The position numbers and the translations under genes were made by a program. The notes beneath the pieces are model-generated. The model searched no databases. It saw nothing but the letters and a program-made list of their open reading frames with translations, and was not told where the DNA came from. This document shows, in pieces, positions 39,489-50,952 of a stretch of DNA of 64,000 nt. How positions within the stretch are numbered: the stretch's first letter is position 1; every line of letters starts with the position of its first letter. Location of the stretch: assembly GCA_024305745.1 (NCBI GenBank), contig JAHRBS010000012.1:1555001-1619000 (forward strand), read 5' to 3'. Source of the DNA: Polyporus tsugae (lineage: Eukaryota > Basidiomycota > Agaricomycetes > Polyporales > Polyporaceae).

Positions 39489-41205
39489 ATGGTGAAGACT
39501 GGCTGCTATGCGGTTGCTAGAGGGAGGACCACGGGGGTTTACATGGAATGGTGAGTCGTTTTCGTTTCTTCATTTGTGTCAGCTATTTAACTCGTCGATG
39601 CCAGGAGTGATTGCGAAGACCAAGTTCTTAACTTTAAGGGGGCTAAGTACAAGAAATTTCTTCATGCTGCAGATGCCGAACTCTGGGTGCACCAGAATGC
39701 GGTCGGACCCTACTCTGCGCGAAAGACTTGTCCAGTTGCTGCCCCACCTGCAGCACCACCAGCCGGTGTGAAGTCACTGGAAGCTCGCGGATCATCCTCC
39801 CCGCGGGCTCCAAGTTCAAGGACGGGGCCGTCTCCAGCTACGACTGGAGAAGCACCTTCGAGTCTTCGGAGCGGGGAACGTGTGATCCTCGGAGAACCGC
39901 AAGCCATACCGCAGCATCCCACACTCTCGACCGATAGCGAAAGCGCCACAACCACGATGTCCTCAGACCCGATGGTTGTCTATACAGACGGGTCTTGCAA
40001 AGGGAACGGAAAAGTAGACTCGGTAGCTGGCGTCGGTGTCTGGTGGGGGAACAACGATCCAAGGCACGGAGTACCTATCATATCTCGTTGGCGCATTCGT
40101 TGGACATGTCTATGCAGGAATATCTCTGAACGTTGCCCCGGACAACAAACAAACAATCGCGCAGAGCTCATCGTGAGTGGTTGTGTACCACCCCCAACCA
40201 TCGTATTGCTCGGATGTGCTCACGAATAGCGTCGTAGGCGATCATCCGTGTGCTAGAGACGACACTCGCCGATCGGCCTCTTCTGATTAAAAGTGATTCG
40301 GACTACAGCATCAAAAGTACGTGCGCCACCTCCGTTCGTTGAATGACGCTTAGTTGTACAATCTCATAGGTATGACTGAGTGGATATGGACTTGGAAGGC
40401 AAGGGGTTGGAGGACGTCAACCGGAGGGCCCGTTCAAAATCTACCCGTCATCAAGTATCTCGACCTTCTTCTCGAAGAGCGACGTCGAGTGCGAAAGCAA
40501 TCCGTAGGTCGTTGATATTTCTCATTATGAAATGTGCACTCAAACAAAGCGGTTCATCGCCCATCTTTCCAGGTGCAGTTTGAGAAGGTCCCTGCACACA
40601 CGGGTCTCGAAGGGAATGAAGGAGCAGACGTACTAGCGAAAGCAGGCGCAACGTTGCCACCCGTTCCAGATCCGGACTGGGAAGCCCTCGTCCAGAAGAT
40701 TCGCGATCGAATCGAAGCCGCCCCTTCCTCTCAGGCTGCTGCCGCTGGGAGAGCGAGCAGCGTTCCCCGCGTTGTGTCTAGTCCCCAGAAGACGAAAGCC
40801 CATAGCGCGCCAAAGCCGCCAGTCGCAGCTGTGCCTCGAGCCTTCACAAAGCCAAGCCCGTTACCAGCAGCTCCGAGCAACAAACCAGAGCCATCCGCAT
40901 CGTCGACCGCTGCAAGTGTTGGCAGTGCGTCTCGGACAATATCACGACAGTCTTCGGTTTCGCAGGCGGCATCGACTTCATCAACTTCGACTTCTGAACG
41001 TATACCGCGAATTCCGGTTTCTTTGAACGACGTGACAGTCCATGGTAGCCTCGACGCCAAAATATCACAGAAAGAGTTAGAGGTTCGTCGTTCACTGCCA
41101 TCTACGGGTGCAAATGTTGATCGTTTTGGGCAGGCATATGCGGCTTGTCTCCTGGATGACGACGATTTCTTGCGCGAGGCACAGGAAGCGGGTGTCTGTG
41201 GTTGA
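39489..41205 (+). CDS. rnh1: Ribonuclease H1
   Basis: Six exons (39489-39550, 39605-40063, 40118-40172, 40238-40316, 40370-40503, 40573-41205) give 473 residues. The N-terminal hybrid-binding (viroplasmin-like) domain reads GCYAVARGRTTGVYMEW and continues after the first intron to FKGAKYKKF. A Pro/Ser linker of about 90 residues leads to the RNase H fold. Its catalytic acidic residues are Asp in YTDGSCKGN, Glu in NNRAELI, Asp in KSDSDYS and Asp in GNEGADVLAKAG. The conserved His is in VPAHTG. The enzyme cuts RNA in RNA-DNA hybrids in the nucleus and/or mitochondria. The tail of about 180 residues is long and Ser/Ala-rich. The second intron (40064-40117) would need a GC donor; if not spliced it adds 18 residues in frame between DPR and NISE. 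Confidence 0.9.
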
Positions 41206-41515
41206 CATGGGCTGGAATTCCAATGGCATATAAATGAATCTAGTGAGTTATTTTATGCCCGTATACAATATTGTATCGTTGTGTCCGACATTTCGACGCT
41301 ATCTATGTGATATTCATTTGGAAAGCTGTGATGTACCCGGCATGCCGTTACTCTTCTCTGTTTGTTCCCCACAGGCCACAGTAGGCGCGCAATCTTGAAA
41401 AACAGGGGCCAACCAATGGAACTACGTCATCGCAATGCAGAACGGAATTATGAAGTGGATTGGTGAGTCTTCTACGTCACTCATACCCCTAATACCCCTT
41501 CTCAACCGACACATC
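41206..41515. other. Promoter region of the first GNAT-like/ankyrin gene
   Basis: 3' flank of RNase H1 and 5' flank of the next gene. The frame of the next gene is open back to an ATG at 41435, but the paralogue supports a start at 41516. Confidence 0.4.
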
Positions 41516-43418
41516 ATGTCCACATTCTCGCTCGACCAATATACTCTCAAGGTTTTTGCCGTACCCCACCTCGAATATCCAGACGAGTTGAAACACGTTT
41601 TCGTCGAAGTCATCCATTCTACCGACGGCGAGGTTGGACGTCTCGAGGCGCTTCAGATCAAGAGGTGTTGCGGACCCGCCGGTGAAGCGTGCATCTTTGA
41701 GATCCTCGACGACGAGGGTCCGGAGCTCGCTCGGTTCGCCAGGACGTTGTTCGAAGTGGAGGACGAAGGATTTGGACACGGACACTTCCGGTCTGACATC
41801 ATTAACCATGAATACCTCAGAGGGACTGGCGTTTGGGGCCAGGAGCTGGATCGTGGCATGTTGATATACGTCCAGACCGTCCGGGTCTACGAAAAGGTGC
41901 GCGGTGTCTACTTGGGTCGCTATGTAGAATTGGGGGTTAACGTAGTATGGTCCATTCAGAGGCACAAAGGCAAAGGCCTTCCGTCGCTCATGCTCCAGAA
42001 GCTCGCCCAGTCCGAACATGCTCCTGTGGGTTCCTTCCTCGTCGCCCGCCCTGTGCCCGAAGAATCACTCAACGACGAGAGGCGTGCTGCTTTTGTCAAC
42101 CTATACCACAAGGTACGCACCTACCTTGCGTTGCGCATGCGAGGGCCTGCAACTCACATCATGTTTCAGAATGGGTACCGCAGGATCGGACGAACGAGCT
42201 ACATGGCGTACTCGAAGAACCCGCTGCACGCCTCCCGCACTCTACCAGCCACCAACGATGTGGGGGAGCAGCGTGACCGCAACGGCCCGATTGTCCTGGG
42301 GATGCCTTTGCACGAGATCATTAGGCGGGGACCCCTCGACGAACCAGTTCCGGACGTCGATCGGGCGATCCGACTCGCATACACCAAGGATCCAACCTCC
42401 GTGAAAGCGAAAAACGAGTCTGGGCTCTCACCTCTTCGCGTGGCCGTGAATTGCGAGAACGTCTCAGCGGTCCGGTCGCTCCTAGCGTTGCCCGCTGCCA
42501 GCGGAATACGTGCAGAGCTCGACTTCCATGAACACTCCCACGGTCTTAATCCTGAAGAGGTCTGCCAGACCGGCATGCTCACCGCTCGCAGGGCAATGGA
42601 ATCTATCACCGGAAACTGGCCAGGATTGACCTTCGCCAACGGTGCGCCGCACGTCCTCTACCTCCTCAAGCGCGCACGCGGGCAGCTGGCCGGAGTATCG
42701 GAGGACGCCTTTGTCCATACCCTCCGTTGGGGATGCACATGCGGGCAATGCGCGGACGGATGGCTGTCGCCTCGTATGAGGTATCGGCTCATGGGTGCGT
42801 TCAACTATCAAGCTTGTTTCTCTCCTTAGGCTTAGGAGTTGGCTGACGGCCGCCGTAGAGACCGCTCAACGTCGCGCAGACGCAATGAAGAGGACAATCC
42901 GGGCATGCAAGCGCGGGCCGGTGCCCAACAGGGCTCCCGGGATCGACTCCATCCCTGCGGACATCCGTGCAGTAGGCGTCAATAAAGCTTTTTACGAAGG
43001 GTACGAAGTGTTCGTCCGCGCAATCGCTATGGTCCTCGAGCAGCCAGGCGACGCTGGCCTTCCCCTCCCCGGTCTCGTGCACGCCGCTGTCGGCGACCGC
43101 GCCAACCAGTTCTTGCTCACGCGTGGCCGCGTGGAGCACGCCTTGGATTTCGTCGCGTACGCCGCCAGGTCCGAGTCACCGCACCCCAGGGGCAACGGTG
43201 CGTGGGACCAGAGGCAATTGGAGTTGGTGGTACGGGGGGACGAGCAAGCCACTGCGTATGCGCGGATGGTGACTTGCGAGAACGATCTCGACTTCTCGCG
43301 GGTGGCCGAACGGGCGGGACTGCCGGACACGACCAAGTACCATGCGCATGGGGACTTCCACCGACCGGGAGGGGCGGTGCCTTGGTTGCCCTTCCTGGCG
43401 GCGGGCATGGAAATGTGA
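41516..43418 (+). CDS. GNAT-like/ankyrin protein with CxCGQC-LSPRM motif, paralogue A
   Basis: Four exons (41516-41896, 41960-42112, 42170-42794, 42859-43418) give 572 residues. The family is not one I can name. The N-terminal 180 residues resemble an acetyltransferase core, with RHKGKGLPSLMLQKL in the place of the acetyl-CoA-binding RxxGxG loop. The middle contains an ankyrin-like segment (KAKNESGLSPLRVAVNCENV, then VRSLLALP). Next comes a compact Cys motif, WGCTCGQCADGWLSPRMR, perhaps a metal site. The C-terminal third is helical-looking and ends CENDLDFSRVAERAGLPD. The tandem paralogue B has the same order of parts and the same three intron positions, which supports both models. Introns 1 and 2 are multiples of three, so the frame also reads through them. 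Function is unknown. Confidence 0.8.
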
Positions 43419-43624
43419 TGAAGTGGAGGACAGTAGTAGGACTTGTCTCGGATACTGCGTCTGATGTTTATGTTTCATGAGTGTCGCTTTTTAAGGCCGG
43501 TACCGACCTGTTCAAGAAGGTACCTGAATGTGTAGTTTTCCCCTTTTCGATGTCGGGAAGTGTTGGATAGTGCAGGTTCACGTCCCATTCACCACAATAT
43601 ATTTACCGAGGGATGCACGTCATG

Positions 43625-43734
43625 GCCCGCCTAGCTCAATCGGATAGAGCGTCAGACTCTTACGGCTGCGGGGGCACATGGATCACGTGATCTAAGCGAT
43701 CTGAAGGCTGCGAGTTCGACCCTCGCGGTGGGCT
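43625..43734 (+). tRNA. tRNA-Lys (anticodon CTT) with a 36-nt intron
   Basis: The acceptor stem GCCCGCC pairs with GGTGGGC (one G:T). The D-arm is GCTC-AATCGGATA-GAGC. The anticodon stem TCAGA pairs with TCTGA and the loop starts CTCTTA, giving anticodon CTT (Lys). The T-arm is GCGAG-TTCGACC-CTCGC, and the base after the acceptor is T, as in yeast tRNA-Lys(CTT). A 36-nt intron after position 37 contains the 12-bp palindrome GATCACGTGATC at 43681-43692. Runs of four T at about 43747 and 43757 can serve as the polymerase III terminator. Confidence 0.94.
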
Positions 43735-43950
43735 AATTATTTACCATTTTCGTTCCTTTTCTGGCTCGAGATTCATCCAACGGTAGTCGCCGTATTCCGC
43801 CTTCTTTTGCGTTGTTATCTTGTACGGTTCGGGCTACCTAGAATGCTTACTCAGGCTTGAGTCGGGATTACGTCACCAACTTACAAGGGTGTCATTCAAC
43901 AGAACTCTACTAGGTGGCGGTCCCCTGTCCTCGCTTGATACTGAACCACC

Positions 43951-45982
43951 ATGTCCACGACTACTGCATCTTCCCAATCCTTTGTCGACAAATGCACGGC
44001 TGACGTCAAAATCAAACCACATTACGAGTACCCTCGAGCATTGCAGCATGTCCTCATCCACGCCACACATCCCGACCACGGTCGTGTTGGTTCTCTTACG
44101 GCCCTGAAAATCAACAGAATGCTGATTCAGGGAGAGTTCCTCATGGTCATGGACAGCGATTCGCAGGAGCTGTCGGAGTTCGCGACCACGCTGTTTGATA
44201 GGTTGGGCCACCTGAAGCCGGAGTTCATCGAACATGAATACCAGAAAGGGTCTGGTGTTTGGGGGCGCGAGCTGGATGACGGTTTCCTGCTTTACGTCCT
44301 GTCGGTCAACGTGCATCAGGTAAGGGCACTACTTCATTTGATCTAGGTGTCCGCTAATGCCGGTCATTCAGAACTACAGGCGGAAGGGTGTGGGCTCCTT
44401 TCTTCTGCAAAGGCTCGCGCACTCCGAGCACGCCCCTCCTGGCACTTTCTTGATTGCGTCGCCAGCCCCTGAAATCGACCCATCCGCTACGCGCCCATCG
44501 GAGCACGAATGGGAGCAACAAAGGACCATCAGCGTGGACCTCTTCCTGAAGGTAGTAGACAGCTCACGACGCGTACTCATCAGAAGCATATACCTAACTG
44601 TGTCTCCAGAACCAGTTCCGTAGGATCGGAAGAACGTGTTTCCTAGCGTATGCGACGGAACCCACTCATCCCTCTCGCTCCCTCTCGGCAGCCGACGACA
44701 TCAAAGAGAACAGACCATCAAGAGCTCAGGCAGCAAGCGGCCCGTCTGTCGCATTGGGGATGCTGCCATCGGGCCAGATGGGATACGTCGTCCTACGTCC
44801 CGGCCAGAATCCTATCGACCTTGACCCCAGCGCCGTGCGGGACACAGCTGCGGTGGACGAGCTCTGTCGCCAAGTTCCCCTGTCCATTCTAATCGCGGCT
44901 GGCACCACCGGGTTCAAAATTCCGAACATCGACAAGAGAATTCGGGACGCATATAGCCAGGATCCGTCGTCGATCCACATCAAGGACAATCGCGGACAGT
45001 CAGCTCTTCGTGCTGCCATCTATGCGAAGAACGTGATCGCCATCCAGACGCTCCTCACACTCCCAACGGAAAGCGGTATCCAAGAGGAGGTAAGGTCTCG
45101 CGACGAGACGGGGTGGACTCCAGTGGAGGCGTGCGAGAGGCAGATGCGGTCCGACCGCGAATTCGCCGAGACGCTGCTCCCGAACTGGGACGGGAACGCG
45201 CCAGACTCCTTGCGCATTCTCTATCTTTTGAAGACGGCCTCGGGAGAAGACATCCAGGTAACGCAAGAGCAATTCGTGAGGGACCGCCGGTGGGGGTGCA
45301 GCTGCGGGCAATGCACAGACGGGTGGCTTTCGCCCCGGATGCGGTATCGTCTGAAATGTAGGCGATGATCAACATTGTCTTTATGCGACACATGCTGACC
45401 GAAGTCAAAGGGGTTGCCGAGGTCGCTGGCGACACCATGATGCTCGATTCTGAGACTGTCCCAAGGGGCAAGCGGTTGTTCGACCAACCCGGCATCGAAT
45501 TCCTCCCCGAAACATACCAAGATCACGGCGTGACGAAGTCATTCTACAGAGGATATACAGATGCCGTTCGTGCGGTCGCACGTGTCCTCCAGAAACCTGG
45601 CCGCGACGGCCTACCCCTCGTCCCTCACCTAGTCGCGGAGCTCGGCGGTCAAACGGCGTTCTTCCTCTCCGGAGGCCCGAACGCCGCCCAGCAAGCCCTG
45701 AGCTATGCCCTGTACACTGCGATGGAGGAGTCGCCACTTGGGGACAACACTTGGGATGATCTACAAGAGGATATGGCCGAACAAAGTGACGAGATGTCGG
45801 CACAATACACGAGTCTTCCGAAGTGCAACAACGACCTCGACTTTGCGCGGGTGGCAGAGCGGACTGGCTTGCCTGACCAGGAGCGCTTCCGGGGGTACAG
45901 CTTCCATCAGGGTCATCGTATGGACGTGGACGACATGGGACTTGGAGACGAGGAAGACGAGGATGACTCGGAGTACGAGTAA
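43951..45982 (+). CDS. GNAT-like/ankyrin protein with CxCGQC-LSPRM motif, paralogue B
   Basis: Four exons (43951-44319, 44372-44551, 44610-45357, 45411-45982) give 622 residues. It aligns with paralogue A along its whole length. YRRKGVGSFLLQRLAHSEHAP is a clearer GNAT acetyl-CoA loop (RxxGxG). IGRTCFLAYA matches IGRTSYMAYS in A. The ankyrin-like segment is IKDNRGQSALRAAIYAKNV. The Cys motif is WGCSCGQCTDGWLSPRMR, and the C-terminal part includes CNNDLDFARVAERTGLPD. It ends in an acidic tail (DEEDEDDSEYE) absent from A. Introns fall at matching positions, so the pair arose by tandem duplication after the introns were in place. No signal peptide or membrane segment is visible; a cytosolic or nuclear role is likely, but the function is unknown. 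Confidence 0.82.
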
Positions 45983-46631
45983 TGAGATGATGTACCGAGT
46001 AACGGCTGAGTGTATTTGTATCGAGCTGTGAATGCTGAATGTACGCAGTACCTGCAAGGAGCAAGTTAACGTTAGCCAATTTGGATCTGCTTTCGCTCAA
46101 AACCAACTCGTTCACCTTCGTTATACCCACTAAGGTGCTACATTCCCATTGTGCAATACAAGAGAGCAGGAGACGGGTACAGAGAACCATTGTGTCAAGC
46201 TTCTGGATCCGCGTCCGCACCATCCATGTATACGAGATTTCCGCTAACGTATAGTAGGATCTTCTAAAGTTCACCGTTCACCGTGAAGACGCCGCATCGT
46301 GCATCCGACGGAACCTCCAGTCAATAAGCATCGTTGTCAAACTAGGTTGATCTTTCGGCAACTCACCGACACAGTGAAAGCTGGTTCCTCCCTGAAACCG
46401 TTACTTCTGAACTAAGATGGCCCTTCCTGAAGTATAGTCACATGTGAGCCGCATGGAAAATCTCGGGCCCGTCACCGAGTCGCTGACCATGCGAGTTATA
46501 TCAGCCAAAATACTGACGGTAGGGAGCACGAAGGGAGTCCCGAAGGATACAAAGGCTGGGCGATGTGGGACGGGATAGAACGACTCAGACGAGTGCACGC
46601 AAGGCTGTCTACACTCTTCCCTGTACTGAAC
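45983..46631. other. Spacer between paralogue B and the glycosidase pseudogene
   Basis: 3' flank of paralogue B and the former promoter of the pseudogene. Nothing recognisable. Confidence 0.4.
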
Positions 46632-48816
46632 ATGCTCACCTCGGCAACTTGGCGTGCCTTTGCCCTCCTAGCACTCACCAGAATCGCCTCCGTGCACATT
46701 GACCGCCATACGATCGTCTCGCGCTACAACCCCGTCCGGACCGCGTCGAACAACAGCACCCCCCTGCAGGTCGGGAACGGCCACTTCGCCTTTTGGGCCG
46801 ACGTCACCGGCCTGCAGACCTTCCTCCCGTTCGCGATCATGTCGAACTGGGGCTGGAAGAACGACTCCCTGCCCAACGGGACAACCGAGGCGGACCTCGA
46901 GGCGTACCACGGCGAGAAGTGGGACGGCGTGACGTATCTGTTGGGGGGGGGGGGGGGCCGAGCCGCTACAGGACTGGGTCTTCGCGAACCCGAACCGCGC
47001 GAACCTGGGACGAGTCGGACTGATGTTCATGGACGAGGCGGGCGCGGTGGTGGACGTGGTGGAGGGTGAGCTGGAGGGGACGACGCAGACGCTGGACTTG
47101 TGGACGGACGTGGTCGTGTAGACGACCACGGCGCAGGGCAGCGACGCGGTCGGGCTCTCGGTCGCGTCAGCGCTGCTTGAGCGCGGCCGCCTGGGCATCT
47201 TGCTCGGCTTTCCGTGGAACTCTGGGAACGAGTCGTTCTACGGAATCCAGGCGCCTTTTGTCGGGTTCTGGAATGAGCCAAGCAAGCACACGACGTCGTT
47301 GACGACTGGGCCGGACCTGGGGGCGAACATCAAAGCATCGTGCATACGATGGTGAACAACACATCCTTCACCGCCGTCGGCGGAGAGGACGACTTCTCTA
47401 TCGCACGCGTCTCGGCCGACGAGCACCATTACACCGTCTTGCCGAACGTGTCCAGTCCATCCTTCTCCCTTGCGATCGCGCATGCTCCAGACATGATCAA
47501 GACGATGCCGACGGTCAGCAATAAGGCGCCTGAGCGCGTCTGGGAGGCCTACTGGTCGGAGAATGGGTTTATCGATCTCGTGACCGAATCGAACGATACG
47601 CGCGCGCGGATGAGCTGCAAGAAGCAGATCATCCTCTCCCAGTCCCTGATGCGCGTTAACGAGGCAGGCGACACGCGCCGCAGGAGGTGTGTCGGCAGGT
47701 CGTTCCGTCCGTCTGTCCTTGTGCTGATTGGCCGCCCAAGTCGGGCCTGGTGAACAACAGCGGCTAGGTGAGTCCGAACTCAACTAGAGAACTACCCGTA
47801 TATACTCACCTGCGCTCTGGAACAACTGGGACCTCCTCGACCGTTCGAGCAACATCTACGCGCGCTTCCTCTCCATGTCCATCCAGCGCGTACAAGGCCA
47901 GGAAGGCTATTCCACCGGAGCGCGCTGGCCAAAGATGACGGATCCGTTGGGGCGATCGTCGCCGGGGGACATCAACGAGCTCCTGATCTGGGAACAGCCC
48001 CATCCGCTCGTGTTTGCCGAGTACGAGTACCGCGCTACGCGCTCGCGCGCGATGCTCGAGAAGTGGTAGGAGGTGGTGCGCGTAACCGCGGACTGGAAGG
48101 CCGTCTACGCGAAACGCAACGAGACCACGGGCTTCTTTGACCTGGGGCCGCCGATGTATGTCGTCAGCGAGAACACCAGCCCGAACGCGACGCGCAACCC
48201 TGCATTCGAGCTTGCATACTGGCGGTTCGGGCTTGATCACGCGAGCACCTGAATGGAACGTCTCGGGGAAGAGGTTCTGGAGGCGTGGACCGAGGTCCGA
48301 GAGAACCTAGCGCCGCTCCCGATCGAGACCGGGCTGTATGCGGTCTACGAGGGGATCCCGAGCGACTTCTGGGACACGACGATCTACACCAACGACCACT
48401 CGGCGCCGGTGGGACTCTACGGATGGCTGCCGCAGACGGCGAGCGTGAGGCTCGACTTGGGGAAGGCGACGGCGGAGAAGGTCTGGGCGAGCTGGAACAT
48501 GAATCATTGCTGGGGGTAAGCATTTGTTGCGTAAGTTACGAGCATACAGACGGACTGACTCACGAACCGAATGCACGCCAGGTGGGACCTCCCGATGCTA
48601 GCTATGTCCGCAGCGCGCAACGGAGAGATGGAGCAGTTCGATGATGTTGGAATGCCAATTTCGTCCCGCGTTCCGATTCCCTACTTCCCGGGTCCTTGGT
48701 GCACTGCTTTACGCCGTTGCAATGGTGGGACGGAAGCGTTGGGACGGGCCCTGGGGCCTGGGTTCCCGCAGGAGGGGTGGCAGGTACGCACGGAGGGACT
48801 GAGCAAGGCTATGTGA
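46632..48816 (+). pseudogene. Decayed secreted six-hairpin glycosidase-like gene
   Basis: The remains of a signal peptide (MLTSATWRAFALLALTRIAS) and the family-like opening NGHFAFWADVTGLQTFLPFA are intact. The frame is then lost at a run of 15 G (46943-46957). The protein continues in another frame (ANPNRANLGRVGLMFMDEAG) to an in-frame TAG after the TDVVV codons. Homology resumes as GLSVASALLERGRLGILLGF. Further stops interrupt it at the MLEKW codons (about 48067) and after FGLDHAST (about 48250). The end of the protein-like sequence, with PQEGWQVRTEGLSKAM, is at 48816. At least one frameshift and three nonsense codons make it non-functional. The intact parent would be a secreted glycoside hydrolase of the alpha/alpha six-hairpin class; family membership is from memory of similar fungal proteins. 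Confidence 0.8.
46943..46957. repeat. Run of 15 G inside the glycosidase pseudogene
   Basis: The homopolymer replaces a coding segment and marks the first frame loss. Its length could also be misjudged by sequencing. Confidence 0.9.
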
Positions 48817-49651
48817 CAGATGACGAATGGAGACTCGCGTTTCGGAAAGCCATGGATTCTCCACGAGGAAATGTACTTATAGCTAACACTTCAAACAGAG
48901 TTGCTTCGATCCATTTCACGATTCTTTAGATTTCGACGCAGAATGGAGCCACGTACCAGTTTAGACTGAGGCAATCCTCGACCCGTGTGGCCGTCCAGCA
49001 AGTACGCGGGTGCAACTTCGGATACAGCACATCTGATGCGTAAGGCCGGCAGTTTCACCGCACTGCTGTTTGACGGTCAGGAGTTTCAAATGGGCTAAGT
49101 ACCTCCAGTCGCGCGGATGACTGCTCGTCCATACCTTGTATGCTGCGATTGCGCCAAGACAGCACGCACTACCTCGCCGGAGCGCGTGCTGCACGGCGTT
49201 ATGTAGGCACGAGACTCGAGCTGACACCGTCTGCGTTGCTAGCCCCCGAAAGGTCTGGAAGGGTTACGGATGTTGGAAGCGGTGTACGCGATGAGATGGT
49301 CGACAGAACAGAAGATAGAGTTCATGACAGAAGCGTCGAGAAGCGGGAAATGTGAGGAGACGGTCGTCGAGCGTGCATAGTCAAATGACGACGGGGCGCT
49401 GTCGAGGTCGACGTTAACGTTGTCTGGGGCGACCTCAGAGGGCATCTTACACGGCTTTCATTCCCAGAGTAAGGGTATCCTAGTCTGATTAGTCCGCCGA
49501 TTATACCAGGATACTGATAGGAGATATGCGGATAAACGAAAGAGGAAAAAGGGTGCCTGGAGAGGCGCCTGTTGGCTGCTATGCCCCGCTTCGATTCGTC
49601 TCCGATCTCGACCACGACCACCGTCTCTCGCTCAGGCTGCTATCATCCACC
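48817..49651. other. Spacer upstream of the Ser/Pro-rich gene
   Basis: Shows no coding signal. The last 100 bp form a CT-rich leader of the next gene. Confidence 0.4.
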
Positions 49652-50952
49652 ATGCCTACTCCCCACCAACCCTCCTCTAGCCCTCAGTTTCTCTCTCTCC
49701 TCACCACCAACCCCGCCTCCCCTCACCGCCCAGCAGACGCGAACGTACCAGCCATGAACGGAACGCCCACCTCGCCGGCCGAGTTGAGACACATCACCTC
49801 GGCCACCAACCTCGCGCCCTCGTCGCGCGAGCGCAAACTTTCAACCCACAACTCTCAGCACCTCCGTACTCATCGTCTGGGCTCCCGTTCCCCGGCGTCC
49901 ATTCCCTCTTCTCCAACATCAGTGTAAGTTCTCGCCTGTGTTCACCCACACCGTCAAACACGCCTTGTCTCCTTGTCTCACAACGGTTTCCTCCCAGTCA
50001 CTCCTCGTCTTCGGCAATCTTCGAGCGGGATATTGAACCCATTACCTCGCCACATTCCCTTACAGTCGACCCGCACCACATCCCTCGCGCCAAGTTCACC
50101 GAAGAAATCGAGCGCTCCGTCCCTTCCGTACTCGACAGCGCTGCCGCATTGCTCACCTCAACAAATCCTGATGACGATGACTTGGACGCCATTTCGATTG
50201 TCACCCCGGCCCCCATGGATCCTGGATATCAGAGTGGATTCACAAGTCCCATGTCCCGCTTGAGCAGCCGGAGTCCCAGTCCCACAGGAAACAGGCGGAG
50301 CCTACTTTTCAGCAATTCGCTCCCAGGTTCGCCCCCCAGACACATCCATGGTACATCTCCTGTTCGTCCTACGGTGCAGACCAGCTCCTCGCCCTCGGGA
50401 CCCACATCCACGCTTCCATCGGCGGTGACGCCCACGCCCACATCGGCTTATTTCACTGTGGCGTCGGGCGCGGCGTCGGATGCGGATGCAAACTCGAACG
50501 CGTCGTCTCCCACGACTGCAACCCACACCGAAAACCCGCTGCACAGCCTCCCTTCACAACCACAGCAACTGGCGTCAATCACTGTCCCCGCGCCCTTCCC
50601 GTCACACCCGCCTTCACCCAAGAACACCGCAAAACGGCTGTCGTTCATCTCGTACATCGATCTCCTCTCGTCCACCCCCGCCTCTGCCATCCCGTTATCC
50701 AGTCTTACCTCTTCGGCCATCGTCTCCGAACCCCCGCCCCACATCCCCAGTGTCATCGGTCTTTCTCAGGCCCATTACGCGGCCAGCTCCAGTGCCGGCA
50801 GCATTCACGGCGCTCCAACCTTCGTGCTGGAACGAGACGGGGCTGTGGGTGTCGTCGATGACGTCGGCGGTGAATGGGAGCGCGAAGGCCTAGGGAAGGG
50901 TTTGGAGGAGCGACTGGAAGCGCTCAACGCAGCCGTGCCCTCCAAGGCCTAG
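49652..50952 (+). CDS. Ser/Pro/Thr-rich protein of unknown function
   Basis: Two exons (49652-49923, 49998-50952) join in phase to 408 residues. I do not recognise the family. About a third of the residues are Ser, Thr or Pro, suggesting intrinsic disorder and many phosphorylation sites. More structured-looking islands are FTEEIERSVPSVLDSAAALL, the acidic NPDDDDLDAISIV, and KRLSFISYIDLLSSTPAS near residue 310. The C-terminal 50 residues (VGVVDDVGGEWEREGLGKGL) look compact and may be the conserved module. There is no signal peptide or membrane segment. The start was chosen at the ATG after the CT-rich leader; the frame is open further upstream to 49526. Confidence 0.7.
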
